This document shows, in pieces, positions 11,046 through 22,668 of a stretch of 64,000 bases of DNA. Below the pieces are notes generated by a model, which saw nothing but the letters and a program-made list of their open reading frames with translations, did no database searches and had not been told where the DNA came from. A program made the position numbers and the translations under genes. Positions within the stretch are counted from its first letter, which is position 1, and each line of letters opens with the position of its first letter. The DNA is from Fremontodendron californicum (Eukaryota > Streptophyta > Magnoliopsida > Malvales > Malvaceae). The stretch lies in contig JAULJL010000001.1 of the NCBI GenBank assembly GCA_030761205.1, forward strand, positions 31,691,145 through 31,755,144, in the 5' to 3' direction.

Positions 11046-13006
11046 ATGGAACACCGAGACCTTCTATCAGTATCAGTGGTTAGCAAGACATATCGGAGGT
11101 CAAAAATGAGTCTGAAACATATCAGTGCTACAAGGGAGACTATTTGGCCATGGGTTTTACATATACACTTCCTAAGTCAGTTCACCTGGATTTTGTTCGA
11201 AATGATTTAGTGGAATTAAGGGAAATTTGGAGATACTGGGGATTTGATAGGAAGAATGAATTCACTAGGAAATATGGTGATATAGCTCTACTTCTCCCAA
11301 TTGAGGTGGACGAGTAGCTGATTAGGGCTATATACAGTTCTGGGATCCTTCATACCGGTGTTTCACTTTTAATCAGGAGGATATGGTACCCACCCTTGAG
11401 GAATATTCTACCTTACTCCGTATTGAATCATCAAACCCAGACAAGTCCTACTGGAAGAAGCAGAAAACATCGAGCTGTCGGAAGAAACTTTCTAAAGTGA
11501 TGGGTATAGATATTCTGGTAGTTCCCCATAGATAAAGAAAAAGGGTTCGAGTGACTGTATTCCTTGGGTATTCTTGCGGAATTATGTCAAGGGCAACCCG
11601 GATGGTGATCATGTGTGTGACATATTTGCTTTGGCAATTTATGGTTTGGTCATATTTTCGAAAGTGGAAGGTCATGTCGAGGTAGTTGTGGTGGATTTCT
11701 TTGATTGGTTGACAAACATATTGATCCTTCTCTCGCTATTCTTGCTGAGACAATCAGATCACTTAGTTACTGGGCGTTTTGAGGGTTGTGTACAGCTCCT
11801 ATAAGTCTGGATTCAGAGTCATTTTTGGGGAGATGAAAATGGGAAGCTTCAATCTTACATGAAGACGTGCGTTCTTCTTACAGAATTCAACAATAAGAAA
11901 TGGTCAAAGAAAAGGGATAAGAAACAATGGATTAAGACTCTCCGTCACTTAGGAAAGGAAGACATATTTTGGAGGGCTCCGTGGATGCCACTTGGGTCAA
12001 TTTTGTACCGTTGTGGTGAGAACTTATGGGTTCCATTGTTGGGAATTTGGGCGGCCATTAGTTATGCACCATTACTAGTGCGGAGGCAGTATGGATCCAA
12101 ACAGTTTATCCCGATGACTCATGAGCTTATCTCGATGGACTTCTCTTATGGTGAGCCCGGATACATGGGAAGAATACATCAAGTCATCATGGCATGGAAG
12201 GAACTATACCATTCACTAGTAGGTATACCGACAATGCTACTCTAGCGTATCTAGTATGGAGGGCCAAGAAGCTTTGCGATATTGTGCTTCCCGCCGAAGA
12301 TCCCTCTGTTCATCCAGTTGTTCTTCAGCCCGAATCGGTAATATGGTCAAAAATTGAGCAGGTTAGACAAGAATTAGAAAAGGACAAAGGGAAGTTGAAG
12401 CGAGAATGGGATAAGCTTCAAGAAGATGTCGAGGATTTGAAGACTAAGCTTGAGATCCAAGAGACTAAGACAAGAAAGGTAGTCACAGAGAGAGATACAA
12501 CATTGGCCAATATATTAGATCTGCATCAAGAAAACACGAAGATAAGGGCCCTGGGAAGATTTACGGGAGCTAGTATTTCTTTTAAAGCACATGAAAAAGG
12601 AATGAAGAAACTGCATATGGAATTGGATTATTGGAAGAGTAAGGCCAAGGAAAGTAAAGAAAAAGAGTCCGGGTTTTCTCAAGAGCGGCAAAAATGGGAG
12701 GATACACATTCTTTGTTGTCTACCAAGCTAGAAAGATACCAGCAAGAAAATGAACAGTTAAGGTTCAGGTTGGGAAACGAGAAAGGAAGAACGTCCCTGA
12801 TACGCAAGGAGAATGAGTCACTCCATGCAACTATGGAACAGCAACCGCTAGTCGAAAAGGTCGACATTGCTGATATCGTTCGAGAAAGCCGGCAGGGCAA
12901 GGGATTGGTTGAAAGGGTGAAGATTTTGAGAAATATGATCAGTGATTGTGGCATCTTTTGGAAGAAGTTTAAGACTAGTATGAGCAAGTATTTCTATGTA
13001 ATTTGA
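11046..13006 (+). pseudogene. Ogre-like ORF1 (extra ORF upstream of gag), broken
   Basis: Homologous segment by segment to 52283-53989. Recognisable pieces include KYGDIALLLP, FWRAPWMPLGSILYRCG, WVPLLGIWAAISYAPLLVRRQ and SKQFIPMTHEL, scattered over frames with stops and shifts. The last 270-residue open frame (12194-13006) is strongly charged and heptad-like, predicting a long coiled coil. The globular part resembles the unknown-function domain (DUF7745-type, from memory) attached to many eudicot retroelements. Ogre elements are known for such an ORF1 before gag; its role is unknown. Confidence 0.7.
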
Positions 13007-13139
13007 TGGTTGTATGAAGTTTTCCATCAATTAATGAAAAAACCTTTCACTTTGGAATCCAATTTTAAGGCAAATACCATTAGTTTCATTTTCATGAAAG
13101 CATTCTCCGTTTACCAATTCATTTATCTCATTTGTTTGT
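13007..13139 (+). other. Short spacer between ORF1 and the tandem array
   Basis: AT-rich, no open frame, no recognisable signal. Confidence 0.4.
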
Positions 13140-14330
13140 TGATAGACATGTATCATTTTGACATTATGTTACAGTCCTAACATACGTGGTCATTTATTGT
13201 AGAATACATTTGTGATATACAGGATCATTTTTTGTATATACCTTTGTGTTAATTCATTTATTCTTTACATGTATCATTTTGACATCATGTTACAGTCTTA
13301 ACATGCGTAGTCATTCATTATAGAATACATTTGTGATATACATGGTTATTTTTTGTATATACCTTTGTGTTAATTCATTTATTCTTTACATGTATTATTT
13401 TGATGTCATGTTACAATCCTAACATGCATGGTCATTCATTGTATAATAAATTTGTAATATACATGGTCATTCTTTGTATATACCTGTGTGTTAGTTTATG
13501 AATTCTTTACATGCATTATATAGACATCATGTTACAGTTATAGCATGCATGGTCATTCATTATATATATTTATGACATGCATGGTCATTATCTGTATATA
13601 CCCATGTATCAATTTATTTATTCTGTACATGCACCATATTGGCATCAGGTTGCATTCATAGTCAGCATGATTTCTCTGTATATCCATGCTTTGATTTGTC
13701 TATTCTTCACATGTATCATGTTGACATCAGGTTGCATTCATGGCATACATAGTCATCATAATTTCTCTATACATGCACCATATTGGAATCAGGTTGCATT
13801 CATGACATGCATAGCTAGTTAGCATGATTTCATTGTACATACCAGTGTGTTAATGTATTTATTCTTTACATGCATCATATTGATATCATGTTGTATTCAT
13901 AGTATATATGATCATTCATTAGAAAATGCATATAGAACATACATAGTCATTTGTTGCATATATCCATGCATTGATTTGTCTACTCTTCACATGCATCATG
14001 TTAACATCAGCATTCGTGGCATATATAATCATCATGATATGCACATGCTTTACATTTTTCATATTGGCATCAAGTTGTATTCATGACATACATAGCAAGT
14101 CAGCATGATTTCTTTGTACATACCCATGCATTAATTCATTTATTCTTTGCATGCATCGTGTTGACATCGTGTTGCATTCATAACATATATGATCACTCAT
14201 AGGGGAATACATTTGGGACATGCATGGTCACTCACTGTATATATTTGTAAATTGATTTGTTTATTCTTTGCATGCATTATATTGACATCATGTTACATTC
14301 ACAACATTCATGGCTCATTCATTATGAAAT
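13140..14330 (+). repeat. Degenerate ~120-bp tandem array in the Ogre spacer
   Basis: The core ACATG-ATCAT-TTGACATCATG recurs at about 13146, 13266, 13387, 13507, 13626 and onward to about 14267, i.e. close to every 120 bp with some units shortened. About ten units fill the ORF1-gag interval. The corresponding interval of the second Ogre copy (about 54190-54430) has unrelated short CATTCATT repeats, so the array arose in this lineage. Confidence 0.8.
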
Positions 14331-14444
14331 ACGTTAATGAGAAGAAATAGAAATTGGCTTAGCTTTAAGAGCTTTCAAATAGATATTTTTTTCAAATCAG
14401 AGGTATAAGAGTCACTGAGAATTTGTTCAACATTGTCAGGATTC

Positions 14445-15425
14445 ATGGAAGAAAGAAATTCAGACAAAATGGAAAGAATGAGACAGGCTCTACAGGAAAC
14501 GCAAGAAAGGATAAATAAAAATCAGGAAGACTATCGAGAACAAATGGCTAAACTGATGGAATTGATGTCCGCCATTGTCAAAGGCAAGGGGCATGTTGAG
14601 GATTCTACTGAGAAAGAAAGAGCCATGAAGGTTAAGAACTTGGCTAGAATAGAGAGAATGGAACAGGTTCTGCAATAGATGAATGAATAAGTGATTAAAG
14701 TTCAAGAAGAGATCCAAGAGAAAACAATTAAGTTGATGGAGCTAATACCCTTCATTGTCAAAGAAAAGGGGCATGAGGAGGACTCTGCTGAGAAAGAAAG
14801 AGCCATGAAGGTTAAGAACTTGGCTAGAATAAAGAGAATGGAATAGGTTCATCAAGAGATGAAGGAAGAAGTGATTAAAGTTCAGGAAGAGATCCAAGAG
14901 TAAACGATTAAGTTGATGGAGCTAATACCATTCATTGTCAAAGAAAAGGGACAGGTTGAGAGTTATACTGCAAAAGGAAAATCAAAATCAAAAGTCTTGG
15001 GAAACAATTCGAGGAATTGCCACTCTTGCCCTTGTGAGGTAACAGCAATTAAAGGACAGAATTCTCAAGGCATACAGTCGCAAGATACAACGAGGTACCA
15101 GCTATCAAATGAAAGACTTTGGGTAGTAGAAAGCACAGATGTATTTGGGAGCGTAAATCTGAAAGAACTTTGCTTGGTCCTCGATTTAGGCATTCCACCG
15201 GAATTCGAGGTTCCCAAGTTCAAAATATATGACGGGACAACTGATCCAATAACCCACCTCAAAATGTTCTGCCAGATGATGGTAAGCCATGCGGAGAATG
15301 ATAAGTTATTGATCCATTGTTTTATTGATAGCCTCAGAGGACCTGCAAACAGATGGTATAGTCGGCTGGAGTAGGGATCAGATTCGTTCTTGGGTTGATT
15401 TGGCTAATGCTTTTCATAACCAATA
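14445..15425 (+). pseudogene. Ogre-like gag, 5' part, broken and truncated
   Basis: Starts at the ATG of MEERNSDKMERM. The N-terminal part is a charged helix made of 180-bp repeats interrupted by TAG/TAA stops. The gag core follows: VFGSVNLKELCLVLDLGIPPEFEVPKFK split by no stop, then YDGTTDPITHLKMFCQMM, KLLIHCFIDSL and RWYSRL, with a TAG and a shift just after. The gene ends at the deletion junction with copia LTR3. It matches the gag at 55001 in order and spacing. Confidence 0.8.
14470..15000 (+). repeat. 180-bp (60-codon) tandem repeat inside gag
   Basis: GCCATGAAGGTTAAGAACTT recurs exactly 180 bp apart (lines 14623 and 14803), and AAAGGG-CA-GTTGAG recurs at 14588, 14768 and 14948. Nearly three units; 180 bp keeps the frame, so the repeat lengthened the coiled coil of gag before stops accumulated. 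Confidence 0.85.
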
Positions 15426-16268
15426 CATATTGTACACAAAAGGCTAGTCGAAACTTGATGACTCGGCATTTGGGTGGTCATGATGCATTACTAGATGTAG
15501 CTCATGATCTATAAATATAAATAGAAAATTTTTAATTGAATTTATTATATTTATTGCCAACATGTTAAGGGCCTAATGGGTCACACACAAAAGGTGGTTA
15601 ATGAAATTAAAATGAGATTGGGCCAGATTAAATATTCATTAAGTGTTGTGGGCTTGTTGTGAATATTTAATAATATGTATAAGGGCTTTAGTGCAGTTAG
15701 TCCAAGAGTTGGCATACACTGAACCTACTTATATATAGGCTAATGTTACTGCTGCTGCCTCCCCCCACCCCCAGAAAAGAATATACCTGAATCGGCGCCT
15801 CTCTCCCCAATAAGTGGGAATCGGCCGGACACCTATAGAGAAGGGAGAATAAGATTTTTTCATTTTCTTTAGGCTAATTAAGGTAGAGGAGGAAGGTTTT
15901 TCACAACCTAGACTACTAGCATCGTCTTGGCAAAACATAATCTCAACCTTGTGAAGGCTTTCAGATCACCTATGTGGATTACTGTTAGAGATCAGACAAT
16001 TGGATGACTTTGGTTTTCGACAAGCGAGCTTTATGTACAAGAACAAGAACATCCAGAATCTATCTTGAGGATTCGACAATCTTCAAAATAGAGGTATGAG
16101 ATTTTGATTGTTATCTGTTCTTGACAGCCTGATCATTTTGAATTCATAGGCAGATCCAAGAAGGGATTCGATATCTCTATGTTTTATTTTAATTCCGTTT
16201 CGTTGTATGTTTAACTTGTTGATTAAATTATACATTATCTCTATTTGAGCATGAGCCGAATCCCAACA
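15426..16268 (+). repeat. Copia LTR3, 5'-truncated (843 bp)
   Basis: Matches LTR1 from about 2630 to its end, including the TATA box and the CCAACA terminus. The left edge is a deletion junction into Ogre gag; the right edge abuts the AGAAG target duplication. Confidence 0.9.
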
Positions 16269-16273
16269 AGAAG
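16269..16273. repeat. 5-bp target site duplication (right), AGAAG
   Basis: Identical to 1788-1792 and directly after the CCAACA end of LTR3. Confidence 0.85.
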
Positions 16274-16671
16274 TATGGTTAAGGTGTCATTCGCCACCAC
16301 TAAACATTACTGAGAATCAATATTAGATTTATCAACATCAATTAACTATCAAAACTATCAATCGTAGATAACAACAAGCTCTGCTACCCCAATTTTTCCT
16401 TAGTTCATTGTTAAATAGAACAAGCTCTCTATTTAGTCTCTAACTATCAAACAACCTAGAATAAGCTCTCTAGATTTAATTTGATAGAAGCTTTATGATG
16501 AGAAAGATAGATTGATCTAAGCAACAAACACATAAACTCGAATTGTATAACTTAGGTTATGTTTCACATTGCAATGAGCGAAAATTCTAACATAATCATT
16601 AATCACAAATTGTCACTTATGAATAGAAAATCAAGTCAATTATGGATCAAGACTCCTAAACTAGCAATAGT
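16274..16671. other. Right half of the element interrupted by copia
   Basis: Non-coding, with several ACAAGCTCT / ATAAGCTCT repeats. It should continue the sequence that stops at 1787. I cannot name the element. Confidence 0.4.
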
Positions 16672-18357
16672 TGTCATAACGATTTTTCGACCACCAGACG
16701 ATTTTAAGAAAAAACACAAGGAGTCGCCACCAATCTTTTTTTAACTAGGTGTGATTGGCCACTTAAGAAAACTTATCCTTTTAATAAAATCCTAAAATTA
16801 ACTAGAATCTATTAAAAGAATAATTTTTAGTCTGCACAATAAGAAATCGGGTTCGGTAGTACGGTTACGTGTGGGAAAGGATTAGCACCCCCACAACGCC
16901 CGTTGAAAAAATGGTACCAATTAATCATGTGTTATCCTTGATCTTGAAAAAAATGATTTCAATTCTGGTATCTCAAAATAATTCCCTTAATCCCTTTTAT
17001 TTTTGGCAAAGTTCTGAACTTCTATATTTCCGATAAAAGAACATTTGAAAAATGAGAGAAAATGTCTTTTATAATCATTTTTGAAATAAAAGAAAGTATC
17101 TATTTAAAAATAATTCCCGAATCATTCCGTACTTTCGATAACATTTCGGTAACTAATTTTACTCGAACCGTTTCGAGGGACGATTGATACTCCGGCCATC
17201 CCAAGAAAGAATACGTTTATAGACAATTTCGTTTATCGAAAATAATTTAAAAGACATATTTTATTCGTGAAAAAATTATTATTAATAAAAAATAATGGAA
17301 ATGTCTTTTATAATTAATTCCGAAATAAAATAAATTATCTATGTAAAATAAATTTTTGAATCACTCTGATACTTTCGATAATGTTTCGGTAATTATTTTT
17401 ACTCGGACTATTTCAAGGAACGATTGATACTCCGACCATCCCGAGAAAGAATCCATTTTTAGAGAATTTCTTTTACCAAAAATAATTTAAAAGACATTTT
17501 ATTTGTGGAGAAATTATATAAATCTAATAAAAATATTCTTTTATAATTAATTTCAAAATAAAAGAAATAATCTATGTAAAAGTAATTTCTGAATCTCGGT
17601 AGCTAATTTTACTCGAACCGTTTCGAGGAACGATTGATACTCCGGCCATCCCAATAAAGAATTTGTTTTTAGAGAATTTCATTTTTCGAAAATAATTTAG
17701 AAGACATATTTTATTCGTGAAGAAATTATTGTTAATAAAAAAAATAATGAAAATGCCTTTTATAGTTAATTCCGAAAGAAAAGAAATTATCTATGTAAAA
17801 ATAATTTTTGAATGACTCTGATACTTTCGATAATGTTTTGATAACTATTTTTACTCGGACTATTTCGAGGAACGATTGATACTCCAACCATCCCGAGAAA
17901 AAATCCATTCTTAGAGAATTTCTTTTAACAAAAATAATTTAAAAGACATATTTTATTTGTGAAGAAATTATATAAATCTAATAAAAATATTATTTTATAA
18001 TCAATTTCAAAATAAAAGAAATTATCTATGTAAAAATAATTTCCGAATAACTCCGATACTTTGGATAATGTTTCGGTAACTAATTTTACTCGAACCGTTT
18101 CGAGGCACGATTGATACTCCGGCCATCCCAAGAAAGAATATGTTCTTAGACAATTTCATTTATCGAAAATAATTTAAAAGACATATTTTATTCGTGAAGA
18201 AATTATTATTAATAAAAAAAATAATGAAAATGCCTTTTATAATTAATTCAGAAATAAAAGAAATTGTCTATGTAAAAATAATTTTTGAAACACTCTGATA
18301 CTTTCGATAATGTTTTATAATTAATTCCGAAATAAAAGTAATTTTTGAATGAGTACT
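16672..18357 (-). mobile_element. Ogre-like LTR fragment, reverse orientation
   Basis: The left edge TGTCATAAC is the reverse complement of the Ogre LTR end. GGAGTCGCCACCAATC and GGATTAGCACCCCCACAACG are reverse complements of LTR sequence at about 51110 and 50950. No PBS complement lies outside the edge, so it is a 3' LTR or solo LTR end. It runs into the tandem array and then into unrelated DNA. Confidence 0.75.
17129..18350. repeat. Tandem array 1, alternating ~241/234-bp monomers
   Basis: CGATTGATACTCC recurs at about 17182, 17422, 17632, 17874 and 18109. Two monomer types alternate: CCGGCCATCCCAAGAAAG following CGAACCGTTTCGAGG, and CCGACCATCCCGAGAAAG following CGGACTATTTCGAGG. The real unit is thus a dimer near 475 bp. 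One interval is short (210 bp) through a deletion. Confidence 0.9.
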
Positions 18358-18686
18358 GTTGTCATAGTGAAGAATGGAGGCACCAACGAAACAAGCATGC
18401 GTCCACCGCCTTCTTATATGCCTCCTTGTTCTTAATTTTACATCATTTTACTGCGTCTGGGTTGTAAACATATCGAGTGTATGACTTGATAAAGTCATTG
18501 AGACTATATATATATATATATATCAAATAAAAATTATTCGAGTTTTTCGAATTTTTCGATCGATTCGAATAAATTAATCGAGTTATACGATTTAGCTCGA
18601 ATTTAGATTTCACAGTTCGAGTTATCCGAAAATTCGAACAGTAAAACCCAAAACGACGTCGTTTTAAACTAGGATTTAATTTTCTT

Positions 18687-19202
18687 GGGTAAATTTGAAA
18701 AACATGCTGTCAATAACCAAATTATTGTTAAATCGTATAATGAGTAAAAATTATTTGAAGAAGAGAAATAAAAAATTATTAAGAAGGAAATTGTAAAGAC
18801 AAAATTATCCTTGATAAAAAAACCTTATGAAAATATTTTTTGTTTTAATTTTAATTTTTTTTAAATTTAAAATTTTTTATTAATTTTTTTAATTAAATTT
18901 TTTTAAAAAATAACATTATTTTTTCTAAAATTATTTTTTCTTTATTTTTTTTAAAATTTTAAAATAATAAATATTTAAATATTTTATTTTTTAAATCTAT
19001 TTTTAATTAAAATTTTTAAAAAATAATATTTTCTTAATGGAGGAGAAAGAAAAAATAGATTTTTTCATTAAGAGTAATTTTGTTTTTACAATATCTTTTA
19101 TAATAATTTCTAATTGTTCATTTCTCTTTTTCAAATAATTTTTATCGATTATACCATTTAACAATAATTTGATTATTGACAACATATTTTTCAAATTTAT
19201 TC
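18687..19202. mobile_element. Foldback MITE, Mutator-type (copy A)
   Basis: About 516 bp with long inverted arms of roughly 150 bp: GGGTAAATTTGAAAAACATG at the left, its near reverse complement at the right. It is bounded by perfect 9-bp duplications AATTTTCTT (18678-18686 and 19203-19211). Long arms plus a 9-bp target duplication point to a Mutator-derived MITE. Confidence 0.85.
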
Positions 19203-19559
19203 AATTTTCTTTTCTTTTCTCCTGTACCCCCTCTGTTTTCCTCTCTTTTTCTCTTTCTCTTCGGTCTCTATCTCTCTTTTATTGCTGTTTTGTTGAGAAG
19301 GATGAAAAGATGAAGATGCTTCATTTTTCTTTTGGTACATTTTGAAAATGTAGTGGTTAATTTGTGGGGCAATCATTTTTGTTGTACCTTAAATGTTGTT
19401 TGGAATCTGCCTTAGTCAGATGCATGTCTATATATTAATACTGAGTCCTGCGAACCTAAGGGTGTTAAAACTTAATACCTGCAAATTAGAAAACTTTAAA
19501 CTCTAATTATTGGATTATCATCAAGACAACTCTACTTACGCTACCCGAAAATTAGTTTT

Positions 19560-21090
19560 GGACAATAATTTTTTTATAATATTTTTTAAATATTATTAAA
19601 AATAGTAAATGCAACATTTTGATAATATTTTACATGTTATTTTTAAATATTATAATTATTAATAATTACAGTATTTTTAAAATTTTTAAAAGCATTTGGC
19701 ATGTGATATCATATATGTTATCATATAAAAATACTTTTGGTAGCACTTATAATTACTATCATTTAGATCTTTTGTTACAATTGAAAAATACATGCAAAAA
19801 GTCTTGAAAAAACTGTTAAAAAATAAAAATAACAATATTTTGATAATTGTTATTATACATATATAAAAATATTACTAAAAACATAAAATTGCGGTCACAT
19901 ATACAACACATAAAAAAATATTATCTTATATTATAATAATAATTTTTTTAATTTTCACACAATATCACAAATGTTATATGTTGAATTTGAAGTAACGTGT
20001 ACATATATCAACCGCTGATCTCTGATGAGAGCATATGAGATTGGAATACGATATACTACAAATTGCACCCTTTTTACCAAATCTTAGTATTTATTATTGA
20101 AAAGATTTAAGCAGTTGGAAACATCAAGCTGCTTTACAAAATTTAATTTTTTATTTAATGGATTGAAAGAAAAAAAAAAAAGTTGAAGCGGAGATTAATG
20201 ATTGAGAAGAAACTTAAATCACACGTTCCACGTTTTGTACCGCAAAACCTCAAAATTTTGTCCTTTGTTTAATTTTGCAATCTTCGATATTTCTTTCCTT
20301 CCAGAAATTATAAATTTTACAGTCGAAGCTAGAAGACAAAATATTTAATCATGTGAACAGAACGACACTGTTGTTTTTTGTCCATAGATCAAATCGAGTG
20401 TCATTTCAAAATCTCTACTCAAAATTCAATTCGTCAAATTTTAAAAGTCAAATTTTTTAAAAATATATATAAAATATTAAAAAATTAATTTTTAATATTT
20501 TTAATATATTTTTAAAATTAAATTAAAATTAATTTTAATATTTCAAATCAGGTGAGATTAAAATTCAAATTTTGTACAAATCTAATTATCTTTTATGACA
20601 CAATATTATAAGGGAATTTCATAAGACATATGAGACATATGATATATGGATAAAATTTTTTATTTACATATTCATGTAAGTCAAAATTAGTTTTAGATAT
20701 TTTTTTTATAATATTTCTCAAATATTATTAAAAATAGCAAAGATAATATTTTGACAGAATTTTGCATATTGCTGTTATATATTATAATGATCAATAATTA
20801 TAGTATTTTTAAAAATTTTAAAAGCATTTGACATGTGCTGTTATATATGTTATCATATAAAGAATGTTTTTGGTAATACTTATATTTGCTATCATTGAGA
20901 TCTTTTACAGCAATTGAAAAATGCATTCAAAAGGTCTTGAAAAGTTGTTATAAAATAAAAATAACAGTATTTTGACATATGTTATTATACATATGTAAAA
21001 AAGTTACTAAAAACATAAGGCTGCGGCCACATATACAACATATGAAAAAATGATGTCTTATTTTATAGTAAAATTTTTTTAGTTTTCACA
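19560..21090. repeat. Diverged internal direct duplication (~1.13 kb apart)
   Basis: Sequence around 19600-19950 (for example CATATAAAAATACTTTTGGT and CTATCATTTAGATCTTTTG) recurs in diverged form at 20730-21090 (CATATAAAGAATGTTTTTGG, CTATCATTGAGATCTTTTA). It is also present in copy B, so it is older than the segmental duplication. Confidence 0.75.
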
Positions 21091-22322
21091 ACACTTTACA
21101 AATGCTGATATATATCAAATTTGAATTAGTAATATATTTAATTCAATTATAAATACATATATTTTTTATTTTATTATTATTATTTACAAATGCTGATATA
21201 TATCAAATTTGAATTAGTAATATATTTAATTCAATTATAAATACATATATTTTTTATTTTATTATTATTATTATTGACATATTTAAAGTATGATTTTTAA
21301 TGTGACACCAAAACCTACCACGAACCTTTATCGTACCTAACTTCCCTTAGGATTAGATTTTATTTTACTAACGTTGACTGGCAAATGTAGAAGGCTCGTT
21401 GCCATCTTGTCATTCATATGTTCTTTGATAGCTAGCCACCTACTTCATTGAATATATACCATTAATTATGTTGAATTGAATTAGTTCTTTCCTACATATG
21501 ATATCCAGCTTATACACAGGTATCTATAATTTTTTTTTTTCAATTTAAAGTTTGAATTTGTGATTTTCAAAATAAATATTTTATCTATAACCGTTGAAAT
21601 ATTTATTAAAAACATTATATTAAAAATACAATAGATTTTTAGAATTTATATTTTATGTACTGATAGTGTATGAGATTTATATATTGTCAGTGAACCATAA
21701 TAAAACACGTCATTAATGAGCAAAACAAAAAACATACACTAACAGTGCATCAAATACAAACTCAAATTTTTATTGTTTAAAAAAATACAAATGTTGTTGC
21801 CCTCGATGAAGCTTTGCTTGATAAAAAAAAAAAAAAAAATTGTTAATTATTAATTAAATTTTATAATCACGTTTTTTTTTTTAATTATAACTTAATCAAT
21901 TTGTATTAATAAATGTTCCATAATTTCTATCAGATTAAGCTTTAAGGTACTATCAGGTGCTGGACAGGTTTAGTCCGTGTACTACCCACGATTTTTCAAA
22001 CCTGTTTTTGCTCATTATTGGGGTGAAACAATATTGAGGTGTTTGTGGATCGGATCGCGGTTCGAAATATTTTTATTTTTTTATTCATATCGGTCCGTGG
22101 ATTTGAATTATTATTCACTTTTTAATAAAAAAAATTATTTTTTTATTATTTTTATAATTAAAATTTTAAAAATATTATTATTTTAATATGTAAACAGTGA
22201 TTCGGGTCGGACCGATCCAAATCACAAATATTTTTACTCAGAATCAGCCCAGTAAGGCCCAGACGGGCTGCCCGACCCTTGAGCAGGTCTAGAACAATAT
22301 TGTATATGATTTTTTTTCCCCT

Positions 22323-22331
22323 TACCTTTAG
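22323..22331. other. Empty target site of the Mutator-like element
   Basis: TACCTTTAG occurs once here, followed directly by GA-CTATATATA. In copy B the same 9 bp flank both ends of the 35310-42598 insertion. This paralogous site is the unoccupied state. Confidence 0.92.
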
Positions 22332-22668
22332 GAACTATATATATATATTTATATATTTATTTTTCTGATGATTAATCGCTAGTATATGAGAAAAAGGGTC
22401 ACAATCCTGAGCCATATTATTCACATGCATTGGTAATTATAGTCGCTAGTATATGAGAAAAAGGGTCACAATCCTGAGCCATATTTTTCACATGCATTGG
22501 TAATTATAGTCATATATATATATATATATAACCTACTTAAGCAATATAAAACCTGTTCGGTCCTAATTCTAATGCTTTAACATGTTGCCATGTTCGGTTT
22601 GAAATTTCAATGAATTTTGGTCACAGCAAAACGGGCTGCATGTGGAAAATTAAGTGCATGCTGAATAG

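Larger units (their letters stand above)
9257..15425 (+). mobile_element. Truncated Ogre/Tat-like gypsy element nested in the copia tandem
   Basis: Starts with an LTR that interrupts the copia leader exactly at TGTAGACACC, the same LTR start found at 46519. It continues through a degenerate PBS, leader, ORF1, a tandem-repeat spacer and gag, and stops abruptly in gag where copia LTR3 begins. Protease, pol and the 3' LTR are gone. Confidence 0.8.
1793..16268 (+). mobile_element. Tandem Ty1/copia insertion (LTR-internal-LTR-internal-LTR)
   Basis: Three copies of one copia LTR occur in the same orientation. LTR1 and LTR2 flank a degenerate pol. LTR2 is followed not by a target duplication but by another tRNA-Met primer binding site and the first bases of a second internal region. 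The second internal region was invaded by an Ogre-like element and then truncated, with LTR3 surviving as its 3' part. One AGAAG duplication bounds the whole. Such a tandem normally comes from unequal recombination between LTRs of identical elements or from insertion of a concatemer. Confidence 0.85.
18358..22660. other. AT-rich intergenic block of copy A
   Basis: No credible gene. Contains the foldback MITE (18687-19202), a diverged internal duplication (19560-19950 versus 20690-21090), a local tandem duplication (about 21105-21260; single in copy B) and a 67-bp tandem duplication at 22378-22511. The phrases around 21300-21480 are well kept between the two copies, but I recognise nothing. 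Confidence 0.6.

Noticed and set aside
13577..14086. Cys/His-rich short open frames
   Set aside because: They arise from the 120-bp tandem array and change frame from unit to unit.
17129..18350. Regularly spaced repeats as a CRISPR array
   Set aside because: Units are contiguous 235-242-bp monomers without spacers, in plant nuclear DNA.
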